Source: Adiantum capillus-veneris
Lineage: Eukaryota > Streptophyta > Polypodiopsida > Polypodiales > Pteridaceae
Direction: 5' to 3'
Length of the DNA stretch: 64,000 nucleotides
Assembly (NCBI GenBank): GCA_014529385.2
Contig: CM043962.1
Coordinates: 45,325,598-45,389,597, forward strand
The notes beneath the pieces are model-generated. The model did not search any database, was not told where the DNA came from, and saw only the letters and a program-made list of their open reading frames with translations. The translations under genes and the position numbers were made by a program. This document shows, piece after piece, positions 37,570 through 47,710 of this stretch (its first letter is position 1; the number at the start of each line of letters is the position of its first letter).

Positions 37570-39225
37570 AAGAGAGCAAGTCGCTTCAATCAAGCAACGA
37601 TACAGGAGCTTCAAAGACCATTATATTGCTTAGAATAGGAAGCCTCGCCAAAAAATGCCAATAAGCAAATTGCTTATACCCACATCTTGCACAACATAAA
37701 TCTTTTCCATGAATTGACTGTGTATGCATAATAGGGCTACATTACAAGGCCTGCATAGGCACAACTTTTAATTGCCCAAGCACAACACATACCCTTTGCG
37801 ATACCCTGTCGTAAAGGATGATTCCAAATAGGAAGGGGGGAGGCATTCTGAATGCAAACCTAACATTATGACTATTAGAGGGCAATGTTTTGTGAGATGC
37901 ATTGAATTTTTGCGTTTTATTGTGATAATTTTTGACGAAATTTAGAGTATATGCCCTCATAGTAGTGTTACAAAGGAGTATGGGGACAAAATCCATATAT
38001 GAGCCCCTAGGGACATGTGTATAGTGTACATAACATTTAGATTTCTATTTGAATGATTTTTCTTTTGTTGAGTTGTTTTAAGATTTTCGTTGTTTATTAT
38101 TAAGAAAAAATAAAAAAAAATCATAATCCACATGAAGAAAAGACTGACAAGAGGCCTGAGCACTACAAAGTGAAGAAGGTACAGGGAAACAATGAAAATT
38201 CATGAAGTATGTCTAGCAGCCACTACAACAACCGAAGAACTTGTCACAAGCAGTGTCAACATGCAACCGACAAGTCATACAAGTCAGAGTCGAGTAGCTA
38301 CGCCACAAAATGAGCGAGGTGTTAGTCCCAAAGCTTCAAGTAATATTCTCTATGGTCTAAGTGTCTTAGCTATTCTAGGTACTGCTCAAGCTGTAAGAGT
38401 TGAGCATATTTAAGTTGTGTCGCTCATGCTAGTATAGGTGAGCAAAAGAGTCGAAGTCTACTATACTTAAGTCTGGTGAAGTGAAGGAGAAGGTCCAAAA
38501 GACACTCACGTACTGAGCACTGTGAGATACGAGTGGAGAAACTTCTACATCGAAAACCCTTCTTGGAAAGGTGGAAGCTATTGAGACATCTTTTGATGTC
38601 ACATGTGCTACATTTATTCCTCGAAACACCCATCATCTCCTTCTTTCACATTGCATGCTTTTGGTGACAAATTTCTCATATGCATATAGAGTGTCCCATA
38701 ATTGGCACTTGCATCAGGCACTCTTTCCATGTTTCACCCAAGCACTCACCTTTCATGAACATGTACTTCACGTTCAACTACTCAACTCCAATAAGAGCGT
38801 ATACCGAAGGCATTTTTTTCCCACCGGGTTTTTTCCCTTTGGTCATCTAGGTTTTAGACCCTAATCTAAAGACATCTATCACCATCCTCTTGTACATATT
38901 CCTTCTACATCAACAATAATGAAATGCTACTCAAATGAATTGACAAATGAATTGGAGCACCAATTTCAGATCATAGCATACTTCTCCTCAATGGCGAGTC
39001 GAAGAATGGCCTACAATGACAAAGTTGCAGACAACACTAGCAACATGATTGCACAGGAACAAAGAAGTCCCCAATGAAAAAAAAGCAGACATAAATATAA
39101 TCAGAGGATCTCAAAAGATGAATGGTTATGATGATAGACGTCCGCTCTAATGGATCATAGTTCTTGTTGTGGTTCGACAAAGATACAAGCAGTGCAACAG
39201 ATGAAGCCAAAACAACAGCAAAGTG
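37570..39225 (+). other. Element 3' non-coding region
   Basis: No protein is recognised. The part near 37740-38060 has clear counterparts in the second copy on both sides of the nested Copia (50086-50300 and 43000-43203, minus strand), so it is genuine element sequence. A 74-codon frame at 38192-38413 matches nothing known. Confidence 0.6.
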
Positions 39226-39252
39226 TTGACCGCTGGGTCAACAACACAACAA
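39226..39252 (+). repeat. Stray copy of the first 27 bp of the LTR
   Basis: TGTTGACCGCTGGGTC and the following bases to CACAAC equal the LTR start. The match ends exactly where the helicase-derived sequence begins. Confidence 0.75.
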
Positions 39253-39640
39253 AATCCTTACAAAGTTGTCATTGGCTCACAAGATCAGAAAGCCAATCAC
39301 TCAATTCTACAGATTGTAGAAGTTTTTTCTGAGAATCACAAATACTCTGAATTGACAGATTTACTGGAGCAAGTGATGGATGGAGCTTTCTCTATCCATG
39401 ATGATAAGAGTCAAGTTCAACGACATTGGGTTCTTTTTGAATTTAGATCTGGCAGTAGACCTATAATGACAGAAACAGATGCTGTAGCTCGGAGCGTGGA
39501 TGTGAGAGACATAAAGTTCGTCATCAATTATGATTTTCCTGAATCATGTGAAGACTATGTACATCGGATTGGACGAACAAGACAAGGTACTGCAAAGGCT
39601 TTAGTCTATACTTTCTTTCCAACAAACAAAACGACAGCAA
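39253..39640 (+). pseudogene. Captured DEAD-box RNA helicase fragment
   Basis: The frame encodes NPYKVVIGSQDQKANHSI, QIVEVFSENHKY, LLEQVMDG, then SIHDDKSQ, RSGSRPIMTETDAVARSVDV, KFVINYDFPESCEDYVHRIG and RTRQGTAKA. This is the C-terminal RecA-like domain of a p68/DDX5-type plant DEAD-box RNA helicase, the group containing Arabidopsis RH20/RH14. Motif V (normally TATDVAARGLDV) and motif VI (HRIGRTGRAG) are altered. About 28 residues including motif IV are missing between MDG and SIH. The fragment is intronless and lies between a stray LTR terminus and the purine tract, inside the element. It cannot be an active helicase because the ATP-binding domain is absent. The second element copy holds a different part of the same gene, so capture predates both. 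Confidence 0.85.
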
Positions 39641-39688
39641 AGACCACATCGCCATCGACAATCAGGTCATGTCAGGGATGACATGAAC

Positions 39689-39702
39689 GCGGAAGGGGGG
39701 AA
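39689..39702 (+). promoter_or_regulatory. Polypurine tract
   Basis: CGCGGAAGGGGGGAA directly precedes the 3' LTR, the expected plus-strand primer site. The second copy has GGAGGAGGGGAG in the same place. Confidence 0.85.
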
Positions 39703-40671
39703 TGTTGACAGCTGGGTCAACAACACAACATAACTCAAGTTTCGTACCAAAGTCTTATCTTTTGCGAGTTATGAAATGCTGCGGATTATGGCTATAAACG
39801 TCATTTGTAATGAGTAGTTATTCTAGTTTCAGAAGCCGGGGTGCAATGGCACTTCCAGATTGTAAATACAAAGCCATTTGACCCTTTCAACCCCATTTTG
39901 GGTAAAACCTAAGGTAGCCTTAGTATATAAGGTACCTAGGTCATTTTGTAAAGGAGACTTTTATCATAATCAAGTTTTAGCGCTGCCGTCTACTGTGTGT
40001 GAGAGAGAAAGAGAGTGAGTGTGAGCTTCATCCTCTCGCTACGCCTTGCTCGCTCAACACATTGGAGATCCGACTGCACCATTGCTGTAGGCTTGAGGAG
40101 AGCTACGCGACGACGCCAAGCATTCCACGCGAGACGAAGCGCACATGCCGACGCATCTACGAGCTATTTGTGGCCGTAAGTGTATCAAACAATGTCTGTT
40201 TTCTGCGTGCTAGTAGTCTATAGAATCGTGGCGACATAAGCTACGCATAGGTACTCGTAAATTTCAGTTTCGGGCACTTTCAAAATTTTGCTCTGTCATC
40301 CTACGCGTTTTCCGCAGACGGGTTTAGAGTGAGGGTTTTGAGTGTAGAAGCTTAGGGACAGGTGTATCCTAGTGAGGGGATGGTGTTCCTTAAGTTTCGT
40401 ATGAATCTGGCATGATTAGGTGAGTTACCTTCCGTATATGTGTATGTGGTTAGGTGGTGTAGTTGAGAGCAGTGAGGTTCTTGATTGTGGTTTGATTGTG
40501 GTTTAGTTGGCCTTCCAGAGTGTTGTATGTGTATGATGGTCTCAGCCTGACAAGCTAAAGAGATTTCCTCCGTGTGCCTATCGTGTCATCTGTGTCCTCG
40601 ATTGACATTATGTTGATCTAGGTAGTGGTTGCATGCACTTCATGGGTGTGTGAGTAGCTTCCCGTCCAACA
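39703..40671 (+). repeat. 3' LTR
   Basis: It starts TGTTGACAGC, ends GTCCAACA, and has a TATA box at 39924-39931 and GTAAGT at 40176. It differs from the 5' LTR mainly by an 11-bp duplication near 40485-40505 (TTGATTGTGG repeated). Confidence 0.95.
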
Positions 40672-40676
40672 GATTC

Positions 40677-40890
40677 CAACAAGGATTTCAGTATACTTCA
40701 CAATTTATTTCATCATCCTTGAAATTCCAAATGTAATTCCAATTGATTGTGACATCTCTTCCAAAACCCAGATCTACTACGCATATGTAATTTTGAAGCT
40801 GGAAATGTATTTTTGGATTTTATTGTAGAAAATCTAGCTTTTGTACCATAAAACCCGAAGCCAGGGTATAAAAGGCAACATTGTAAGGTC
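40677..40890 (+). repeat. Truncated LTR of another element
   Basis: This continues the TGTTGGAAGATTC start at 29284 once the large element is removed. It contains a TATA-like GGTATAAAAGGC near 40875 and then stops at the truncated end of the reverse-strand LTR. Family unknown. Confidence 0.45.
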
Positions 40891-41707
40891 TTGACCATCC
40901 CACACATACAACACTCTGGAAGGCTAACTAAACCACAATGAAGAATCTCACTGCTCTCAACTACACCACCCAACCCACATACACACAAACGAAAGGAAAC
41001 TCACCAAACCATACCAGAATCGTACGAAACTTAAGGAACACCATCTTCTCACAAGGATACACCTATCCCAAAGCCTCTACACTCAAAACCCTCACTCTAT
41101 ACCCATCTGTAGAAAACGCATATGAAGATAGAGCAAAATTTTGAAAGTGCCGAAACTGAAGTCTATGAGTACCTATGCATAGCTTAGGTTGCCATGATTC
41201 AAATGGCTACTTGCAGCAAAAAATAGACATTGTTTGATATACTTACAGCCATAAATATCTCATAAATGTGTGAGTGCATTTGCTTTGTTCCGCATGGAAT
41301 GCTTGGCGTTGTTGCGTAGCTCTCATTGAGCCTACCACAATGCTGCAGTCGGATCTCCAATGTGATGAACGAGCAGGGAGTAGCGCGAGGATGAAGCCAT
41401 GCTCTCTCTCTTTCTCTCTCACACACAGTCGACGATAGCTTAAAACTTGATTATGATAAAGTTCTCTTTACAAAATGACCTAGGTACCTTCTATATTAAG
41501 GCTACCATAGATTAAACCTAAAATAGAGTTCAAGGGGTAAAATGGCTTTGTATATAGAATATGGAAGTGCCACTGCACCCCGGCTTTTGCAACTAAACTA
41601 ACTACTCATTACAAATAATGTTTTAATCCATAATCCATAGCATTTCATAACTCTCAAAAAATAAGGCTTTGTTGAGTTATGTCATACTGTTGACCCATGG
41701 GTCAACA
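40891..41707 (-). repeat. 3' LTR of second Gag-protease element, truncated
   Basis: The minus strand is clearly homologous to the LTRs at 29297 and 39703. It starts at 41707 with a perfect 20-bp palindrome, TGTTGACCCATGGGTCAACA, and keeps the GTAAGT donor (41241-41246). About 110 bp of the U5 end are missing. Divergence from the other LTRs is obvious by eye, so this copy is older. Confidence 0.85.
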
Positions 41708-41773
41708 CTCCCCTCCTCCAAATTCATGTCGTCCCTGACATGACCTGGTTGTCAATGTCGGTGCGGTCTTTCC

Positions 41774-41965
41774 TTCTCAGAAACAACTTCTACAATCTTC
41801 AACTTCCTTAGGCCAAGTTGCACTCCGATACAAAGTCTGTCTGTCATGCTGAATCTGGGAGATAATTTTTTTTGATTTGAGGTTCAAAACCCATGTCCAA
41901 CATTCAATCCGCTTGATCAAGGACAAGATATGTAACCCTGAAAAGGTTGCTTTGTCTACCAATTG
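41774..41965 (-). pseudogene. Captured DEAD-box helicase fragment, second copy
   Basis: The minus strand reads RVTYLVLDQAD, a stop, MLDMGFEPQIKKI, then DRQTLYRSATWPKEVE and finally IVEVVSEKE. These are motif II (normally DEAD, here DQAD), the conserved MLDMGFEPQI segment and motif III (SAT) of the same p68-type helicase found at 39253-39640. The stop replaces the Arg after DEAD. Between KEVE and IVEVVSE about 25 residues are missing; these are present in the other copy. The fragment sits just upstream of the purine tract and LTR, the same place as in the first element. Confidence 0.85.
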
Positions 41966-43203
41966 TATCTGCTCTTCTTTGTTGGTGATTGCTTTGTTCT
42001 TGCATCAAGGTGATCAAAGTAACATTTGCCACTGTTAGCCTTTGAGTGTTGTGTAAATCATTATACTGCTTCTACTTGATACATGACTTAAGTAAAGCCT
42101 TACAAATCCTAGTTAATTCCTCAAGTTAGTAACTTGCTTCAAAAGGGCCTTATCTGACGTCATTCGCAATAGATGACCATCTATGAGCTATCATAGTCCA
42201 TTTGTCCCCCAAAACTCATATGCATGATGTACAAGGTATGTAGGTGGCTATCATGGCTTTAGTTTTGAAAAGAAATGCATCTTTGGCTAGGGGTTATACT
42301 TCTATCCCTTCTTTTTCTTTGAAATAAAAAACCCAGCGTGTACTCTCTATTCATAGCCTCCTGACAAAGTTTGGCTTGACTTGGACTTGTATTTGGCACT
42401 TTTTTGGATTTCAATCTAAAAAATGACTGATAGGCATCTCTGGCACCTTCTGGTTGCCAATCACATGTAGAACCAATGATGATGGCCAGAATTTGGCTTG
42501 ATCCCTAGTTGCTCGTGAAGACATCTATCACAATAGATGACTAAAATGTCATTTCTACCTCTTTTCTTCTTGTTAGTACTGTTAATTCCTTTTGTTTGTG
42601 AGTCTTCATTAAGTCACATACAAGATAGAAGATTTACAATATAAAGATCTACTTCCTGTATACGGCCTTGTAGTCGCATGAAATGTTTGATAGGCAACTT
42701 TACACTTGATGGGCGCTTTTGTTTAGTTGCATCACCAACTTTCTTTGTCCTTGTAGGCCATCCCGGAGTTTAATGACCATTCTCAATCATTTTTGGCCTC
42801 AAGTTGTTGTTGAAGATTGATTGGCATTCTTTTCTTACCTTTGACATTATCGATGTGCATATGGATTTCGAGGCATACCTTGTGAAGTTTTGTCATTTTA
42901 CTGTACCTCCTTCGCATTGTACTGCTCAGGCATATCTTCAGTCTTTTCTTCATCCGGATTATGAAAAAATTTCCCCTTTTTTTCAATATAGAAAATCTCA
43001 AAAATAACTAAAGAAAACCAAAAATCAACTCAACCCAAAAAGCAAAACATTCTAATAGAATTCTAAACACTATGTACACTGTACACATATCCCTAGGGAC
43101 TCATATGTGGCTTTTGTCCCTGTAATCCTCTTATAATGCTACTATGAGGGCATAGACGCTAAATTTTGTCAAAAAAAATCATCACAACCAAACACAGAAA
43201 TTT
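41966..43203 (-). other. Second element 3' non-coding region
   Basis: The part next to the Copia insertion (43000-43203) matches 37900-38060 of the first element, for example in the block around CCCTAGGGAC and ATGCCCTCATAGTAG in reverse complement. The remainder is assumed to be element sequence. No coding region is recognised. Confidence 0.6.
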
Positions 43204-43431
43204 TGTTGGAATTAGGGTTGCAGGGAAATGCACATAGCTTGGAGAAGATGAAGGAAGCTCAAGGCACACAACAAAGAGTGTATTACTTAGTGTGCAATGG
43301 AAAGATGGATAGCCCTAGAGTGATGGGCGTATATACAATGCATGGGGGAAAAAATCACCTGAAGAGGGAAAAAATGCCCTGGCAGTCCTAAGTGTGTTCA
43401 CACGCATCACTACCACATGTATATGGTAACA
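43204..43431 (-). repeat. Copia 3' LTR
   Basis: 228 bp, clearly similar to 49859-50085 and to 59020-59246. The purine tract (seven G on the minus strand, 43435-43441) lies just outside. Confidence 0.92.
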
Positions 43432-43499
43432 AATCCCCCCCTGGAGTGATGCGGCGAACAAGAGCTGGCACATGAGTAAAGAGAAGTGCTATGCCTTGA

Positions 43500-43800
43500 G
43501 GACATGATCAGTCCGCAAAGGGGAGTAAGCCCAAAGCTTTGCAAAAAGCTTCAAAATTCTCACGAGACAATGCGTTTGTGAAAAAATATGCAAGGTTATC
43601 CTGTGTTGGCATATAAGCCAAGACGATCTCTCCTGCTGAGAGCCTCTCCTTGACATAGTGCTAATGCAACCCAATGTGCTTTGTGTGAGCATGAAAAACT
43701 AGGTTCTTCGCAACTGCCAATGCGCTCTAACTATTAGTGTAGATAGTGTTGGTAGTGTCCATTCCAAAACCCAAATCAGCCATAAGGCATTGTTTGCGTG
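43500..43800 (-). pseudogene. Copia RNase H, C-terminal part
   Basis: The minus strand reads LMADLGFGMDT, IYTNS, SALAVAKNLVFHAHTKHI, YVKERLSAGEIVLAYMPTQ and FEAFCKALGLLPF. This is the end of the Copia polyprotein RNase H (SALALAKNPVFH.RTKHI type). Two stops interrupt it. Confidence 0.8.
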
Positions 43801-45038
43801 CAAACGAGAAGGAAAATGAATGCCCCTATAGCCTTGCACGAGCTACACCGTCGGAACGAAGAACTGTTGCACAACCAAGAACTCTTGTGGTAGACCCCTA
43901 TAGAGATTTATGAAAAACCCTCCAAGCATTGAACACACTCAAAATCAAAAGAAACAAAGGATATCATGACAAATATCATCTCGTGGAGACGTTCGTAGAG
44001 TATCCATAGGCAAAAAATAGAGAAGAAAGGAAGAAGTTATGGCCGCTTGAACATGGAGGTGTCCTTTTTCTTGCTAAAAAATGAGCTCTCTGGAAGTTTT
44101 TTTGGTATGCAGAGAATTGCAGCTATTAAAAAGGGGGATTTTTTTTTGCTCTTATCCCAAGGATTTTCTCTCTCCTCTTACCCGACATGGTTCTCTCTTT
44201 AGGCATCTTTTAATTGGTCCAATTTTGGCATTTTTTGGGTGAAAAATGACCTATGGGTGACCCTTTGACCAAGGAATGGGGTGGGGGCAAGTGTTCGGGG
44301 TCTAAAACAAGTGGCCAGGCGCTTGTGCAGCTGGTGTGGATTGAAAATTTTGCCATCCCCTTCCCCATGAGCCCACGAGCCCCATAGCCAAGCCTTGAGA
44401 GAGCTCCTCTCACCTTTGATACACCATAATGGGCTCCCAAAGTGCCCTGTGTACCCTCCAGTTTCACCTTTCCTCTTCCCGTGTGGGATAACTCCCATGA
44501 CACATGGCAACCTCCTCATTCCTCCCAAGCCCCAAATATTCCAGCTCTCTTCCCCAGCATAAGAACTTCTCGGACAAATTTCCCTGAGGCATAACTTACT
44601 GCTCTGTTCACTGAATGATGCACCCTAACACACGGCTCGAAGCCCATCACCTCGGCTATCTCCAAAAATATAAAACTTTGGCATTTCTAATCTTAGACCC
44701 CCAAGTTGGCCTAGTTGCCCTTCTCGCATGCACCTACAATCACCTTCTAAGTTGAGATCGCCCGCTTCGGATGCTCATAACTCATGATGTACAAGTCCGA
44801 TTCACAATCTATAAAGCACGGCTGAAAATAATTATTAAAAACCATATTTTGGAGTCTCGAACAACCCAAAACATCAGCATTCAATCTTGGAAAAATCACA
44901 CCTTTGTACATGGATTTTTAAAAGGCCACTTCCAAAACTTGCAGGTCTATGCACACATATGTCCATGAAGCTAGTGGGCAAGCTTTTTAGCATGATTTAG
45001 TGACTTTATGCTCATCCAAAAAATGTCTGACAATGTCT
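43798..45038. other. ~1.24-kb insertion inside Copia RNase H
   Basis: It separates IECV (right side) from LMADLG (left side), which are nearly adjacent in Copia RNase H. The insert has no recognised coding region and no clear terminal repeats or target duplication. Its identity is unknown. Confidence 0.6.
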
Positions 45039-45560
45039 GATCATACACACTCAATCATAGCTATGAAGAATGCCCTATACTCAGCCTTACAACTCGAAGT
45101 GGCCACAGTAGGTTGCTTCTTGCTCAAGCATGATATACATGAACTGCTAAGCATGAAACAAAAACCACCTGAACACCTGCATGTCAAGACAACCAATTAA
45201 TCTGAGTCTGAAAAAGCATGTAAGTCTGGCGGAAATGATTCCCCCTTGGGATAAAACAAGCCAAGATGTAAAGTGCCACTCAAGTAGTTGAAAATTCTTT
45301 TGACAGCCCTGCCAATGCTTAGACCCTGGCTATGCATTAATCTGCTTAACTGTGAAAATGCAAACTAAATATCCGGCCTCATGTTGCACACATAGATGAG
45401 ACGGTCAACAACAGTTTGGTAAAGAGTGACATCAGCAGGATCACCAGCATCATGTAGACTTAACTTCAAACCTGTTTCCATGGGAGTGGCAATAGGTTTG
45501 CAATCCTCAAGTCCAAACTTACATAACAATGTATCTAGGCAATACCACCATCACACTGCT
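45039..45560 (-). pseudogene. Copia RT end and RNase H, N-terminal part
   Basis: The minus strand reads AFSQLSRLMHS, HWQAVKRIF-like text, YLSGTLHLGLFYP, then YSDSD, CFMLSS, SKKQPTVATSS and CKAEYRAFF. These are the standard post-RT and RNase H segments of Copia polyproteins, including the AEYRA motif. Stops are present. Confidence 0.75.
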
Positions 45561-45564
45561 TAAA

Positions 45565-45924
45565 CTATATGCCAGGGTAATGATGCAATAGTCCCAAATC
45601 TTTCATCTTGAAAGTAGCATTCAAATCAGCCTTAAATTCAACAATATGTGCCTCATTGGGACCATTGATCAACAAATCATCCACATAACGAGAACAACAA
45701 AGAAGTACATCGCCCTTACGCTTGACATGCAGTGTGCTTTCTGTTGGACTGTTGCAAAAGCCTCGTTTGACCAAATGAGTGTCAACTTTCTCATACCAAG
45801 CACGAGGAGATTGATTCAACCCATACAAAGCCTTCTTACATCTACACACTTTTTCCTCTTGTCCTTTCTTGACAAAACCGCGAGGATGCTTTACATAAAC
45901 TTCCTCAAATATGTCACCATTCAA
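45565..45924 (-). pseudogene. Copia reverse-transcriptase core
   Basis: The frame contains FEEVYVKHPRGFVKKG, CKKALYGLNQSPRAWYEKVD and the catalytic box RYVDDLLI, all typical of Copia RVT_2 (YMKQPPGF, KALYGLKQ.PRAWY, YVDD). The core is open for 119 codons, but the preceding N-terminal part is in other frames with stops. Confidence 0.85.
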
Positions 45925-46759
45925 GAAAGCAGTAACAATGTCTTATTGATATACATCACAACCAAAATGAATTGCCAATGCACATAGAAAATGCACAGTA
46001 GTCATATGAAAAGTGGGAGAAAAAGTCTCTTCATAATCTATGCCCTTTTGTTGTGCATAACCCTTTGCAACAAGTCGAGCCTTATAGTGATCAATCTCAC
46101 CATCTGGCTTGCGTTTCAACTTTTAAAGACACTTCGTACCAATGGCCTTTTTTGCCAGGAGGCAAATAACATAAACTCCATGTGTCATTTTCTATAAGTG
46201 CATCATATTCTGATTTGCATGGTAGCCATCCAATTTTTTGAATTCTGTGCTTCATCAAAGACAAAGGTTCCTCAACATTATGTAAGGTAGACACAACCAG
46301 AGCATAACAATCTAATGCATAAGAGGCATGGTGAGAACCTGAACAAATACGACTAGACAAAGGTGCATCCAATTTATTGTCATGCAAAGTGTGCATCAGC
46401 CATTTTGGCATACCTCTAGCCTGCTCATTTTCAGCCCTTTCTTCATCAAGTACATCATGTACATCTGCATCAATAACAGGCTCATCTGTAACATTTTCAA
46501 AAACCCCCATAGGCTGTACATTTTCCTCATTGGAATTTGTATTTGTACTTCCACCACTGAAAAGAGGCAACAAAGTGTCATAAATGACATGTGAGCTTAC
46601 ATTACTGTCTCTAGTACATGACAACAAAGGTTGAACAGAATCTTCCACAAACACAACATCACGTGAGAACAAAATACACTTTTCTTGTATATGGTACAAC
46701 ATGTAACCTTTGCTTTTAGCACTATAACAAAAAAAAAAAACATTTGATAGCCTTATCAT
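45925..46759 (-). pseudogene. Copia integrase-RT linker and RT start
   Basis: The 220-codon frame holds KSKGYMLYHIQEKCILFSRD, VVFVEDSV, a variable acidic linker, then SLMKHRIQKIGWLPCKSEYD, ALIENDTWSL and LPPGKKGHWYEV. These correspond to the Copia stretch from the integrase C-terminus to the reverse-transcriptase start (W..A...E...L..N.TW.L..LP.GK..I). Confidence 0.8.
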
Positions 46760-47506
46760 CCAATTTTTTGTGTTGCGCTTGTGGCACTAAACCATAAGCC
46801 AAACAACCAAAAACACGCATGTGCTCAATAAATGGCTTTCTATCATGCCATGCTTCATATGGAATCATAGACTGAAACTCTTTTGTAGGACACCTGTTGA
46901 GTACATAAGTGGCACACATGGCAACCTCGAGCCAAAACAAATGTGGTAAAGCTTGACTCTTGACCATACATCTTGCCATTTCCATAAGAGATCTGTTTTT
47001 CCTCTTAGCAACACCATTTTTCTGAGGCGTATATAAAACTGCACATTGGTGTTTTATCCCATGACTAGCTAGAAATGCATTAAATTCATGAGACATTTAC
47101 CTCCCCCCCTTGATCAGAATGGAGGGTGCCCATAGTACATTTCGAGACATTTTCAGCCATAGCAATAAATTTCTTGAAGCACATGAACACTTCGGACTTA
47201 GATTTCAACGGATATATCCATGCATGCTTGGAGTAGTCACCAATGAAAGTCACAAATGTACAAGTAATTTCCCAAGGACGGAGTTTGCATAGGCCCACAA
47301 ACATCACTATGCACAAGTTGCAATCTGCATGTAGCACGAACTGACCCATCCTTTGGAAACTTACCACACTGCATTTTACCAAAAATACAACCTTCACAAA
47401 CATGTTTGATAGGTGCTTCAAGAGGTAGCAAAGAAAAAACCATATCAGATTTCTGCAAATGTAGCAAACTGGCAAAATTCAGATGCCCAAAACGTGCATG
47501 CCACAA
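46722..47506 (-). pseudogene. Copia GAG-pre-integrase and integrase, E to K
   Basis: The GAG-pre-integrase region has WHARFGHLNFASL and CEGCIFGKMQ. The integrase core shows LVHSDVCGPM (first D) and TLHSDQGGE (second D), but the expected catalytic Glu in NGVAERKNR is Lys (NGVAKRKNR, codon about 47004-47006). It continues WLEVAMCATYVLNRCPTK. A frameshift divides it near 47100. A GAG-to-AAG change at the catalytic site would abolish integration. Confidence 0.85.
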
Positions 47507-47710
47507 TTTTGCATCTAAAACAACCCTTGAATCTGCAACTGCATTTGCAAAATTTTTTCTTCACTTGTCATACAAAGTGAGATTATACAGCCCATGGCAC
47601 AAAAGGCCAGATGCAACAATTTCATCACCAAAATTAAGATCATGAACTGTACATCTATCATCCACAAATTTGACTACAAGTCCAAGTCTAGCAAGTGTAG
47701 ATACAGACAA

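Larger units (their letters stand above)
29297..40671 (+). mobile_element. Complete non-autonomous Gag-protease LTR element
   Basis: An 11,375-bp element is bounded by a 5-bp target duplication, GATTC at 29292-29296 and 40672-40676. LTRs of 958 and 969 bp differ by about a dozen substitutions and one 11-bp insertion, so the insertion is fairly recent. A tRNA-Asp-type primer site follows the 5' LTR and a purine tract precedes the 3' LTR. Inside are a repeat-rich leader, one long Gag-protease frame, about 1.65 kb of non-coding sequence and a helicase fragment. No reverse transcriptase, RNase H or integrase is recognisable in any frame. That layout matches the class called TR-GAG/large non-autonomous LTR elements, which rely on enzymes supplied by others. 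The primer site resembles that of Tat/Athila gypsy elements, suggesting the helper lineage. Confidence 0.9.

Noticed and set aside
37570-39225. Hidden reverse transcriptase or integrase in the first Gag-protease element
   Set aside because: No YxDD, DDE or RNase H motif was seen in any frame. A profile search would be decisive: any RT or IN hit would overturn this.
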